64,000 nt of DNA, from NCBI RefSeq assembly GCF_002209535.1, contig NZ_NJIG01000005.1, positions 248,001-312,000 of the forward strand, written 5' to 3'. Position 1 is the first letter of the stretch. Every line of letters begins with the position of its first letter. The stretch comes from Achromobacter marplatensis. GTDB lineage: Bacteria > Pseudomonadota > Gammaproteobacteria > Burkholderiales > Burkholderiaceae_B. Under the pieces are notes generated by a model. That model saw only the letters and a list, made by a program, of their open reading frames with translations. It did not search any database and was not told where the DNA came from. Shown here in pieces: positions 42,149 through 49,949 of this stretch. A program made the position numbers and the translations under genes.

Positions 42149-43114
42149 ATGAAGCAAACGTGGCGCATTGCGCTCGCCGGCGCCGTTCTGGCGCTGGCCG
42201 CCGGCCCTGCCCAAGCCCAGGCCTGGCCCTCGAAACCCGTGCGCATGGTCGTGCCGTTTCCCCCAGGCGGCGCCACGGATGCCGCCGCGCGCATCTACGC
42301 GCAACACCTGGGAGATTTCCTGGGGCAAGGCGTGGTGGTCGAAAACAAGGCGGGTGCGGGCGGCGAGATCGGTGCCGAATTCGTCGCCAAATCGGCGCCT
42401 GACGGCTACACGCTGCTGATGGGGGCCGTAGGCAGCCATGCTATCCACGCCGCCATGCCGGACAAGCCGGGCTATGACTTCGCCACCGCGTTTGTCGGCG
42501 TCTCCATGGCGACCAGCATGCCGATGGCGGTCGCCGTGAACAGCAAGGTGCCTGCCACGAACGTGCAGGAACTGATCGCGCTGGCCAAGAGCAAACCCGG
42601 CACCATCACGTTCGGATCGGCGGGCCCGGGCACGTCGCAACACATGGCGGGCGAACTCTTCCAGGTGGTGACGGGCACCCGCCTGATGCATGTGCCCTAC
42701 CGTGGCAGCGGCCCGGCCATCACCGACTTGCTGGGCGGCCAGATCGACATGGTGATCGAAACCCTGCCCGCGCTCCTGCCGCAGGTCGCCAGCGGCAAGA
42801 TCCGGCTGCTGGGGGTAACCACCGCCACGCGCGCCACCGCGCTACCCGACCTGCCCACGCTGATGGAGCAAGGCGTGAAGGATTATTCCGTCGCCACCGC
42901 CTATGCGTTGCTGGCGCCCGCCGGCACGCCGCCTGCCGTCGTCGACAAGCTGTCGGCTGGCATGCAGAAGGCCGCCGCCATGGCCTCGGTGCAGCAGGCC
43001 GCGTTGAAGCTGGGCGCCGATGCCGTGGCCACATCGCCCGCCGACACCAGCCGCGTGCTCAAGCAGGAAGTCGCCCGCTGGGCGGACGTGGTGCGCATGT
43101 CGAACGCCAAATGA
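42149..43114 (+). CDS. Bug-family tripartite tricarboxylate transporter substrate-binding protein
   Basis: The 321-residue precursor has a signal peptide (MKQTWRIALAGAVLALAAG to AQAQA). The Bug-type mature pattern follows: KPVRMVVPFPPGGATDAAARIYAQ, VVENKAGAGGEIGAEFVAKS, GPGTSQHMAGELF and VPYRGSGPAITDLLGGQIDM. It binds a carboxylate-type ligand in the periplasm, presumably the substrate of the neighbouring catabolic operon. No TctA/TctB membrane genes are nearby. The ATG at 42149 is fixed by AAGGAG 8 bases upstream and by the signal peptide. The stop overlaps the start of the FAD protein gene in ATGA. Confidence 0.9.
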   Translation: MKQTWRIALAGAVLALAAGPAQAQAWPSKPVRMVVPFPPGGATDAAARIYAQHLGDFLGQGVVVENKAGAGGEIGAEFVAKSAPDGYTLLMGAVGSHAIHAAMPDKPGYDFATAFVGVSMATSMPMAVAVNSKVPATNVQELIALAKSKPGTITFGSAGPGTSQHMAGELFQVVTGTRLMHVPYRGSGPAITDLLGGQIDMVIETLPALLPQVASGKIRLLGVTTATRATALPDLPTLMEQGVKDYSVATAYALLAPAGTPPAVVDKLSAGMQKAAAMASVQQAALKLGADAVATSPADTSRVLKQEVARWADVVRMSNAK

Positions 43115-44772
43115 CGCCTGCCCACGCATCCTCCCCATCGATGGCCGCGGACCTGGCCATCGTGGGCGGCGGCTCGGTCGCCGTCAGCCTGCTCTACCAA
43201 TTCCTGCTGGCACTGGAAGCAGCGGGGCGCGGCCCCGCCTCCCTCCCCTTGCGCGTTGCGCTTTTCGAACCGCAAGCGGAGCCGGGCCCGGGCGGCGCCT
43301 ACCAGTCAGACCTGCCCAGCAATTTGCTCAACATCCCCGCCGGCAACATGTCGGCGCGGGCCGATCAGCGGATGGACTTCGTCGACTGGCTGCGCGAGCA
43401 GGATCCCGCCTGGCTGCGCGAAGCGGGCGTCGAGACCGTCGCTCCGTCGGACTTCCTTCCGCGGCCGCTGTTCGGCGCTTATATGCGCGCCGTCCATGCG
43501 CGTTGCCGCCAGTTGGCGCCATCGTTGGGCGTGACATTGCTGCATGTGCAAAGCCGGGTCCAACGCGTGTCGCCGCTGCCCGATGGCGGCGTCTGCGTGA
43601 ATCCGGACGAGGGGCCGCCATGGCGTGCCCGCCATGCGGTACTGTGCAACGGCAACCTGCCTTCGCAGGCCTTTCCGCATCTGGAAGGCGCGCCAGGCTA
43701 TTTCAACAGTCCCTACCCCGTCGCCGAATTGGCAAACACGATCGCGCGGGATGACGCCGTGTGCGTCGTGGGCACCAGCCTCAGCGCCGTGGACGCCATC
43801 GCCGCCTTGCAGCAATCCGGCCATCGCGGCCCCCTCCTCTGTGTATCGCGCAACGGGCGGTTGCCCTCCGTGCGCAGCCCCCACAATCAGCCGCCCGCGG
43901 CGTTGCGCCACCTGAGCCGCGACGGCGCCTTGCAACTGGCCGCACGCCACGGCGGGGCGCTGTCCGTCGAGGTCATCGCGCAAGCGCTGAAGGACGAGGT
44001 GCGGGCCATGGGCGGCCCGCTGGACGCCGACGACGTGCTGGGCCTGGACGCAGACGCGCACACGGCGCTGGAAGAAGAGATCCGCCGTTCTTCGCAAGCG
44101 GCCCGCCCCTGGCAAGCGGTGGCCGCCGCCACCAACGCGGCGGTCGATCAGATCTGGCATTTGATGCCCGCCTCTGAACGCCGCGTTTTCCAATCGCAAT
44201 GGCGGTCCCTGTGGATGGCGCGTCGCGCCACCTTTCCGATGCGCAATGCGCTGAAACTTCAGGCGCTGTTCCAAAGCGGCCAGTTGCAGGTGCGGGCGGG
44301 TTATGTGGACAGCCGCTACGACCCGGCGGACCAGCAGTTCCAAACGCGCCTGCGTGGGGCCGATGGCCTCGTCACGCGGGCCAGCCGCCATCTGGTCAAT
44401 GCCACGAGCTTCTCGGTAGATACCGCGGCCACCCGCGATCCATTGGTCGCCACGCTGCTGCAGGACGGCCATGCGCAGGCGGACCCGTTCGGCGGGCTGG
44501 CGCTGGACTACGAATCGGGCTGCCTGAAAGATGCGCGGAACGCGGTGCTGACGCAGATCTCGGTGCTGGGCAGCCTGGCCGGCGGCACCTACTTCTGGAC
44601 CACGTCGATGGATGTGAACGCGCGCTTGGCGCGGGATCAGGCGCAGCGCATCGCACTGGCGCTCGCGCGGCCGGCGGGGCTTACTGGTCCAGAAAACCCC
44701 GCCGATAGCCCATCCCCTGCGAGATGGCCTGCGCACAGGCCGACACATCCGGCGCCAGCTGCTTCATCCTAG
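43111..44772 (+). CDS. FAD/NAD(P)-binding protein (NAD_binding_9 type)
   Basis: This 553-residue protein has an N-terminal dinucleotide-binding motif DLAIVGGGSVAVSLLY with VALFEPQAEPGPGGAYQSDLPSNLLNIPAGNMS. A second nucleotide motif, VCVVGTSLSAVDAIAAL, lies near residue 215. This matches the FAD-NAD(P)-binding family of putative flavin oxidoreductases, whose substrates are mostly unknown. It is coupled to the Bug gene and is probably part of the IclR-controlled pathway. The last 30 residues (PADSPSPARWPAHRP and on) are Pro-rich. They are encoded opposite the end of the iclR gene, with a 92-base convergent overlap, so the natural end may have been shorter. Confidence 0.8.
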   Translation: MTPAHASSPSMAADLAIVGGGSVAVSLLYQFLLALEAAGRGPASLPLRVALFEPQAEPGPGGAYQSDLPSNLLNIPAGNMSARADQRMDFVDWLREQDPAWLREAGVETVAPSDFLPRPLFGAYMRAVHARCRQLAPSLGVTLLHVQSRVQRVSPLPDGGVCVNPDEGPPWRARHAVLCNGNLPSQAFPHLEGAPGYFNSPYPVAELANTIARDDAVCVVGTSLSAVDAIAALQQSGHRGPLLCVSRNGRLPSVRSPHNQPPAALRHLSRDGALQLAARHGGALSVEVIAQALKDEVRAMGGPLDADDVLGLDADAHTALEEEIRRSSQAARPWQAVAAATNAAVDQIWHLMPASERRVFQSQWRSLWMARRATFPMRNALKLQALFQSGQLQVRAGYVDSRYDPADQQFQTRLRGADGLVTRASRHLVNATSFSVDTAATRDPLVATLLQDGHAQADPFGGLALDYESGCLKDARNAVLTQISVLGSLAGGTYFWTTSMDVNARLARDQAQRIALALARPAGLTGPENPADSPSPARWPAHRPTHPAPAASS

Positions 44773-45445
44773 CGGCGCTCAGGCGGTCCAGCGGGCCAGA
44801 GATGCCCACGGCCGCCACGGGCTGGTCCAGGCTGTTGAACAGCGTCACGGCCAGGCCGCCCACGCCTTCGCGCCATTCGCCGCGGTTCACGGCGTAGCCC
44901 GCGCGGGCGATCTTGCGCAGCTCGTCTTTCAGCAGCGCCATGGACACGATGGTGGACGGCGTGTGGCGCACCAGTTGCTCGGCATAGCGTTCGACATAGC
45001 CGTCAGGCTGGTAGGCCAGCAGGGCCTTGCCGGTCGCCACGGCGTAAGCCGGCGCGCGGCCGCCCACCATGGAATAGGCCCGGATGGGCTGCGGGCTGTC
45101 GATCTTGTCGACGTAGACCACATCAAACCCGTCCAGTACCGACAAGTGCACGGTTTCACCCGTCTGGTCGGCCAGCGTGCGCATGAACGGGGCTGCCAGT
45201 TTGCGCACGTCAAGTTGCGCAAGCTGGCGCGCCGCCAGTTCGAACAGGCGCACCGCGCCACGGTATCCGCCGCCGTCATCGTCCTTGATGACATAGCCGG
45301 CGTGGATCAGCGTTTGCAATGTGCGATGCGTATTGCTGCGGGTGAGGCCAACCCGCGCGGCAAGCGCATCGATGGTGCGCGGCGGATTGTCCACGTCGGT
45401 CACCGCCTCCAACACCATCAGCCCCTTGAGCAGCGTCTTGTCCAT
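44681..45445 (-). CDS. IclR-family transcriptional regulator
   Basis: This 254-residue protein has an N-terminal winged helix at about 5-65 (GLMVLEAVTDVDNPPRTIDALAARVGLTRSNTHRTLQTLIHAGYV). An IclR effector domain at about 80-250 includes TVHLSVLDGFDVVYVDKIDSPQPIRAYSMVGGRAPAYAVATGKALLA. It probably regulates the CaiB-ligase operon and the Bug-FAD operon. Similar TCCTA/TAGGA sites precede those two operons and its own gene, where the palindrome starts 10 bases before the ATG and covers the ribosome-binding region. The inducer is unknown. Its 3' end overlaps the FAD gene on the other strand. Confidence 0.9.
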   Translation of the reverse strand: MDKTLLKGLMVLEAVTDVDNPPRTIDALAARVGLTRSNTHRTLQTLIHAGYVIKDDDGGGYRGAVRLFELAARQLAQLDVRKLAAPFMRTLADQTGETVHLSVLDGFDVVYVDKIDSPQPIRAYSMVGGRAPAYAVATGKALLAYQPDGYVERYAEQLVRHTPSTIVSMALLKDELRKIARAGYAVNRGEWREGVGGLAVTLFNSLDQPVAAVGISGPLDRLSAARMKQLAPDVSACAQAISQGMGYRRGFLDQ

Positions 45446-45454
45446 GCTATTTTT

Positions 45455-45469
45455 TCCTAATATTTAGGA
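45455..45469. promoter_or_regulatory. palindromic operator at the iclR start
   Basis: TCCTAA-TAT-TTAGGA is a perfect 6-3-6 palindrome located 10 to 24 bases upstream of the iclR ATG on the minus strand. Binding here would block translation initiation signals or transcription, which suggests autorepression. Confidence 0.68.
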
Positions 45470-45522
45470 CGGGAACATAGCATGAGACGCGGCGCGCGAA
45501 CAGCGCTTTCGGGGCGCGGCGC

Positions 45523-46149
45523 TCAGCCTTTCAGCCCGGGGATGGTGGCACGCACGGCGGCGGACCGGTCCCACAGATTCGGCAGGCTGGGCGACGAATA
45601 GCCGGAGACAAACGGCTTGGGCTGCCCCGTCTGTGGATCATAGACATGGCGCGACACCGCACCGATGTTGCCGCCGTACAGGTGCACACTGATCGACACG
45701 CGATCCGCGAAGGCGTTGGACACGCGATGGATGTCGCCCTCTACAGGCGACAGGCGCTCGACGTCACCAGGCTGCAAGGTGGTGGCCTCGCCCGCGGGCG
45801 TCAGTTGGCCGTCCGGATGGCGCACGTAGCGCTGATTGATTTCGGCGCCGCGCAGCATGCCCACATAGCCCCAGACCTCATGGTCATGCACCGGCGTGAA
45901 CTGCCCTGGTCCCCAGACGAAACTGACCAGCGAAAACCGCTCCAGCGGATCGCAATGCAGCAGGAACTGCTGGTAGTACTGCGGATGCGGCGTGGTACAG
46001 GCCTCGGGCAACCAATCGTCGTGGCGCACCAGGTCGGCGAAGGCCGCTTCCAGCGCCGGCGTCTGCGCCAGCCCGTCCGGGGTGGCCAAGCGCGTCGCGG
46101 TGGCGATAAAACGGCGAAGCCGGTCCAGACCGGGTGAAGCGTCGGGCAT
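45523..46149 (-). CDS. cysteine dioxygenase-family thiol dioxygenase
   Basis: This 208-residue cupin protein has the metal ligands H-x-H in PVHDHEVWGYVGMLRGAEI and a third His in EGDIHRVSN, as in cysteine dioxygenase type I. The bacterial relatives oxidise cysteine or 3-mercaptopropionate to the sulfinic acid using Fe(II) and O2; which of the two cannot be told here. The ATG at 46149 has GGAG 8 bases upstream. The gene is divergent from the sirtuin gene, with 169 bases between the starts. Confidence 0.86.
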   Translation of the reverse strand: MPDASPGLDRLRRFIATATRLATPDGLAQTPALEAAFADLVRHDDWLPEACTTPHPQYYQQFLLHCDPLERFSLVSFVWGPGQFTPVHDHEVWGYVGMLRGAEINQRYVRHPDGQLTPAGEATTLQPGDVERLSPVEGDIHRVSNAFADRVSISVHLYGGNIGAVSRHVYDPQTGQPKPFVSGYSSPSLPNLWDRSAAVRATIPGLKG

Positions 46150-46318
46150 TGCGTGTCTCCGTGTCGGCGAGAAAATCCCAGATGAGAAAACCAGTATCCA
46201 CCATTCGGGATACTTGCGCACGTTTATCCCTGTCGCGGTCACGGCGATGGGAGCCAAGCCGCGCTTGACAGGCCTGGGCGTAAGCGCGCAGCGTATCGGA
46301 CTATCTTCCAGGTTGAAA

Positions 46319-47104
46319 ATGACGAGTACTTATCAAGATATTCCGCCCACACTGGTGGAGACGTTACGCGGCGCGCAGCGCGTCGTCGTCTTCACCGGCG
46401 CCGGGATTTCCGCGGAAAGCGGCATCGCCACCTTCCGCGATGCCTTGACCGGTTTGTGGTCGCGCTTTGACGCGCAAGCGCTGGCCACGCCCGAAGCGTT
46501 CCGCGCGCATCCCGATGTCGTCTGGGGCTGGTATGAATGGCGCCGCGCACAAGCGCTGCGCGCCGAACCGAACGCCGCGCACCGCGCCATTGCGGCGTTG
46601 GCGCGCCACGTGCCCGAATTGATCGTCGTCACGCAGAACGTGGACGACCTGCACGAGCGTGCCGGCAGCCCTCAGGTAGCGCACCTGCACGGCAGCCTGC
46701 ATGCGCCGCGCTGTTCATCTTGCGGTGCGCCGCAAGCGTTGTCCGGCGGCGTGTCTGAGGAGCCCGACGAAGGACGCCGCCTCGCGCCGCCCGCCTGCAC
46801 GCGTTGCGGCGCGCCGGTGCGGCCGGGCGTCGTCTGGTTTGGCGAAAGCCTGCCTGCCGACGCATGGAGCGACGCGCTGCGCGCGGCCGAACAATGCGAT
46901 CTGCTCTTCTCCATCGGCACGTCGGCGCTGGTCTACCCTGCCGCCGAATTGCCGCAACGCGCATTGGCCGCAGGGGCCACGGTCGTTCAGGTCAACCCGA
47001 CCGTGACGCCGTTGGACCGGCAAGCGCACTGCAATTTGCACGGCGCTGCCGCCGACGTCATGCCCCGCCTGCTGGCAGCGGCCTTCGGCGCCACCGGCCG
47101 CTGA
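46319..47104 (+). CDS. cobB: NAD-dependent protein deacylase of the Sir2 family
   Basis: This 261-residue sirtuin has the NAD-binding GAGISAESGIATFRD, TQNVDDLHERAGS and the catalytic His in VAHLHGSLH. Two Cys pairs (CSSC and CTRC) form the zinc site, and GTSALVYPAAELP closes the fold. It removes acetyl or acyl groups from lysines in the cytoplasm and so resets enzymes such as acyl-CoA ligases. The ATG at 46319 is preceded by AGG at about 9 bases; the open frame extends upstream into the divergent promoter region. Confidence 0.9.
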   Translation: MTSTYQDIPPTLVETLRGAQRVVVFTGAGISAESGIATFRDALTGLWSRFDAQALATPEAFRAHPDVVWGWYEWRRAQALRAEPNAAHRAIAALARHVPELIVVTQNVDDLHERAGSPQVAHLHGSLHAPRCSSCGAPQALSGGVSEEPDEGRRLAPPACTRCGAPVRPGVVWFGESLPADAWSDALRAAEQCDLLFSIGTSALVYPAAELPQRALAAGATVVQVNPTVTPLDRQAHCNLHGAAADVMPRLLAAAFGATGR

Positions 47105-47141
47105 CGGACGCATCGGCGCGGCTCCTCGTTCAGCCGCCGGC

Positions 47142-47789
47142 TCACCACTTGCAGCCGCGGTCCGTCAGGGTATCCGCCAGCAACATCGGCAACGCCAACA
47201 GCCCGCCGCCCGCGTGCGCGTCCTTACAGGAGGGCCGCGCAGCTTGGACTATGCCTTGAGCCAGCGCAGACGGCTGCTCGCGCGCCTTTGGCGCAAGGCG
47301 AAACACCGGCTCGCCCCGCGCGCGCGGCAGGCCCACCGCCTCGGCATCCGCTTCCCGCCAGCGAAAATCATGCGGCGGTGCGACGGCAGAAGACTGCTGC
47401 GCGCCCTTGCTCGGGACGGATGGGGTCGCGGAAGGCGGACGCGCGGAGGGCAATGCCGCCCGCCCCGACCGCGGCACGGGTACAGCGGCGAATTCCGATG
47501 CCTGCGTGGGTGCGGGCGCCGAACCCGGCGCAGTTGCCGGTGCCAGTGCTGGTGTCCGCCCAGAGGGCAATGCAGGCGCGGAATGCTTCGCCGGCAGCAC
47601 CATCACGATCAGAGCGGGCTCCGCCTCCCGCGCGCTTGTCGGCGCAAGCCGGTCGGACCACCACAGCGCCCCCAAGCCCCCATGCAGGGCACAAGACAGC
47701 ACCGCCGCCCACCCGGAAATCCTCCGCGATTGCCGTCTCAGCACATGCGCGCGTGGCGTCGCGGCCGCCTCTCCCACCATGCTCGACAC
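47142..47789 (-). CDS. Pro/Ala-rich membrane-anchored protein with Cys-containing C-terminal domain (TonB/TolA-like layout)
   Basis: I do not assign a function. The 215-residue protein has a basic N terminus, one hydrophobic segment at about 27-45 (WAAVLSCALHGGLGALWW) and a low-complexity Pro/Ala/Ser linker (about 60-140). A compact C-terminal end, GIVQAARPSCKDAHAGGGLLALPMLLADTLTDRGCKW, contains two Cys that could form a disulfide. The layout resembles energy transducers or TolA-type proteins of the periplasm, but the TonB C-terminal fold is not evident. It is convergent with cobB (37-base gap) and divergent from the XRE gene. Confidence 0.62.
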   Translation of the reverse strand: MSSMVGEAAATPRAHVLRRQSRRISGWAAVLSCALHGGLGALWWSDRLAPTSAREAEPALIVMVLPAKHSAPALPSGRTPALAPATAPGSAPAPTQASEFAAVPVPRSGRAALPSARPPSATPSVPSKGAQQSSAVAPPHDFRWREADAEAVGLPRARGEPVFRLAPKAREQPSALAQGIVQAARPSCKDAHAGGGLLALPMLLADTLTDRGCKW

Positions 47790-47872
47790 TCAAGCTGCAA
47801 GCCCTTTCAAGCGGGCGACGCGCCGATGATAGCGTCATGTCTGGTGAAGATTTGTGAAGATCTTTAGGGCCG

Positions 47873-48568
47873 TTGTGGGGTAGAAACAAGGTTGCTGCAG
47901 CAGTCGAGGGGAAACCCCAAATCTCACCGCTTCGTCACCGGATTACAGTGGCGCAAGCTGTTTCGGCCGTGGAGAGCATCATCCCTTTTTCCTGGAGACT
48001 TCCCGATGTCTTTGTGCGCTCATCAGACGGTGTCTTGCATCGTGTGGTGCGCCACGCCACGACCACCGAAACCATCGCCAAACTTGAGAGCGTTCCCAGC
48101 AATTACCACCTGGATTGCGAGTGCATGCTTGATAACGGTGAAACGCTTTCCTGGATAGGAAATAACCAGTATCGTCAGACTAATGGCGGTGCGATCTACA
48201 CCGCCGAATCCGATATCACGACGCCCCGAGGTGAATCCCGCAAAAGCGGCGCCGCAAAGCGAAGTGGGCCGGATGCATACAGGGCAACCCCGCACAAGAA
48301 ACTGACTGCGGAGCGCGCCCCTTTACCACTAGCTGTCGTCAATCTAAAAACCGGCAACGATTGGAGCCTGATACGCGCCTGGCGCGAGCACCTCAATATC
48401 AGCACTGCGGATATGGCTGCCCGGCTTGGCGTGGACCACTCTATCTACATTGAATTGGAACGGCCGCGTCCACGGCCTCGCCAGGTCATCCTGGATCGCG
48501 TTTCGGAAGCATTGGGCGTGTCACCCGACCAACTCGATGATTCATTGTTAGGGGGACGTTTTCAGTAG
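47873..48568 (+). CDS. XRE-type HTH protein with an unrecognised N-terminal domain
   Basis: This 231-residue protein ends with an XRE/Cro helix-turn-helix (about 160-228: WSLIRAWREHLNISTADMAARLGVDHSIYIELE, then VILDRVSEALGVSPDQLDD). Residues of about 43-110 form a small domain (LPDVFVRSSDGVLHRV, then a Cys-x-Cys and GETLSWIGNNQY) that recurs in the next gene. A basic linker lies between. The start at TTG 47873 is uncertain because no good ribosome-binding site is visible; GTG at 47949 is an alternative. An 8-base direct repeat, GTGAAGAT, with a 10-base period (47844-47861) lies in the promoter and could be its operator. Confidence 0.62.
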   Translation: MWGRNKVAAAVEGKPQISPLRHRITVAQAVSAVESIIPFSWRLPDVFVRSSDGVLHRVVRHATTTETIAKLESVPSNYHLDCECMLDNGETLSWIGNNQYRQTNGGAIYTAESDITTPRGESRKSGAAKRSGPDAYRATPHKKLTAERAPLPLAVVNLKTGNDWSLIRAWREHLNISTADMAARLGVDHSIYIELERPRPRPRQVILDRVSEALGVSPDQLDDSLLGGRFQ

Positions 48569-48662
48569 CGCAGCGAGGGGATTCCCCTTGGCTTCGGAAA
48601 TTGAAGCGTCCACGTGACTTTGGCGCCGCATGAAAGACGGCCCCGCGCAGGAGGTAAGCAGT

Positions 48663-48911
48663 ATGCTCGGCACCGCAAGACGATTGACGGACGTGCTGGT
48701 CACGTCCCCCGATGGCACCCTGTATCGCATTGAACGTTTCGTGGCCGACCTTGACGCGTATTCCGCGCTGGGGACGTCGCGCTTTGATCCGAAGATGCAT
48801 TGCATCTGTCGGACCAGTTCAGGCGAAAAAGTCACCTGGCTTGGCGGCCAGGCCTACGAGATGCTCAAGAACGGCATCTCGCTGACGGCGGTCGACCGAC
48901 GACGGCGGTGA
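48663..48911 (+). CDS. small protein homologous to the N-terminal domain of the preceding XRE protein
   Basis: The 82-residue protein reads TDVLVTSPDGTLYRIERFVAD, then a C-x-C pair, SSGEKVTWLGGQAYEML and SLTAVD. This lines up with DVFVRSSDGVLHRV, the Cys-x-Cys and GETLSWIG of the XRE gene 94 bases upstream, but there is no helix-turn-helix. The ATG at 48663 is fixed by a perfect AGGAGGT 7 bases before it. The two genes probably arose by duplication and may work together, for example the short form sensing or titrating the partner of the long form. I do not recognise the domain. Confidence 0.7.
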   Translation: MLGTARRLTDVLVTSPDGTLYRIERFVADLDAYSALGTSRFDPKMHCICRTSSGEKVTWLGGQAYEMLKNGISLTAVDRRRR

Positions 48912-48920
48912 GCCCGTGCC

Positions 48921-49805
48921 CTACCGCGTGAATCGATCCACCAAAAAGTCCACGAAGGTCGTGAGCTTGGGCAACGCCTGCCTGTCCTTGGGATACAGCA
49001 GCGAGATCGGGCGCGCGGCGGGCCAGTACGGCTGCAAGATCGGCACCAGCCTGCCTGCGCGCACGTCATCGCCCAGCAACAGTTCGGGCTGCAGCACCAC
49101 CCCAAAGCCCGCCAGCGACGCTTGCCGCAGCGCCTGGCCATTGTTCGACACGAACCGGCCGGTGGGATACCCCACCTGATTGCCATCCCCGCTGTTCAAC
49201 TGCCAGCCAGTGCGACGGCTCCAATAGGAAAAATCCAGGCATTGATGCCGCACCAGGTCGTCCGGCGTGGCGGGCGTGCCGTAGCGCTCCAGATACGCGG
49301 GTGCCGCGCAGACGATCATCTGGTAGCGCCCGATCGTGCGCGCGACGAGCGTTGAATCCGCCGGCTCGCCGATCCGCACCGCCAGGTCATAGCGCGCCGC
49401 GACGATGTCTTCCACCACATCGCTCAGCACCAGCTCCACACTGACATCGGGATAGATGGACAGGTAGTCGGCAATGGCCGGCGTCAGCGCAAATGAACCG
49501 AAAGTCACGGTCGAGGTGATGCGCAAATGGCCCCTAGGCGTCAGGCGCAAGGCTTCGGCGCCCTGTTCAGCGTCGCGGATCTCGGCCAGGATGGTCTTGC
49601 AGCGCGCGAAATAGGCTTGGCCCGCCTCGGTCAGGCTTTGCCGGCGCGTGGTGCGGTTCATCAGGCGCACGCCCAAGCGGGCCTCCAGGCCCTTGACGTG
49701 CTTGGCCGCCATGGCCGCCGACATCTGGTGCCGCGCTGCCGCTGCGGTCAGGCTGCCCAGCTCCACGACCGCCACGAACACTTCCATGCTTAGCAACCGG
49801 TCCAT
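48921..49805 (-). CDS. LysR-family transcriptional regulator
   Basis: This 294-residue LysR protein has an N-terminal winged helix (about 1-60: MEVFVAVVELGSLTAAAARHQMSAAMAAKHVKGLEARLGVRLMNRTTRR). The periplasmic-binding-like effector domain begins at about 92 (GHLRITSTVTFGSFALTPAIADYL). The helix-turn-helix type resembles the CrgA/YhjC-like group. It is divergent from the SDR gene, with 144 bases between starts that contain a TTTCCATGGAAA palindrome, so it probably regulates that gene and itself. The ligand is unknown. Confidence 0.9.
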   Translation of the reverse strand: MDRLLSMEVFVAVVELGSLTAAAARHQMSAAMAAKHVKGLEARLGVRLMNRTTRRQSLTEAGQAYFARCKTILAEIRDAEQGAEALRLTPRGHLRITSTVTFGSFALTPAIADYLSIYPDVSVELVLSDVVEDIVAARYDLAVRIGEPADSTLVARTIGRYQMIVCAAPAYLERYGTPATPDDLVRHQCLDFSYWSRRTGWQLNSGDGNQVGYPTGRFVSNNGQALRQASLAGFGVVLQPELLLGDDVRAGRLVPILQPYWPAARPISLLYPKDRQALPKLTTFVDFLVDRFTR

Positions 49806-49850
49806 GAATTACGCACCCTGAGTATGAAGTGTTTCCACCATTCCTGGATT

Positions 49851-49862
49851 TTTCCATGGAAA
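49851..49862. promoter_or_regulatory. palindrome TTTCCATGGAAA in the lysR/SDR intergenic region
   Basis: A perfect 12-base palindrome lies between the divergent LysR and SDR genes, about 88 bases before the SDR start. It is a candidate LysR binding site. Confidence 0.42.
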
Positions 49863-49949
49863 TCGAACGGCGAGAATGCTTGCATGCACTGGCGCTCGGC
49901 CGGTGCGCCCCAAAGCCAACAGATTTCGGGCAATCCCCGGGAGACCCTT

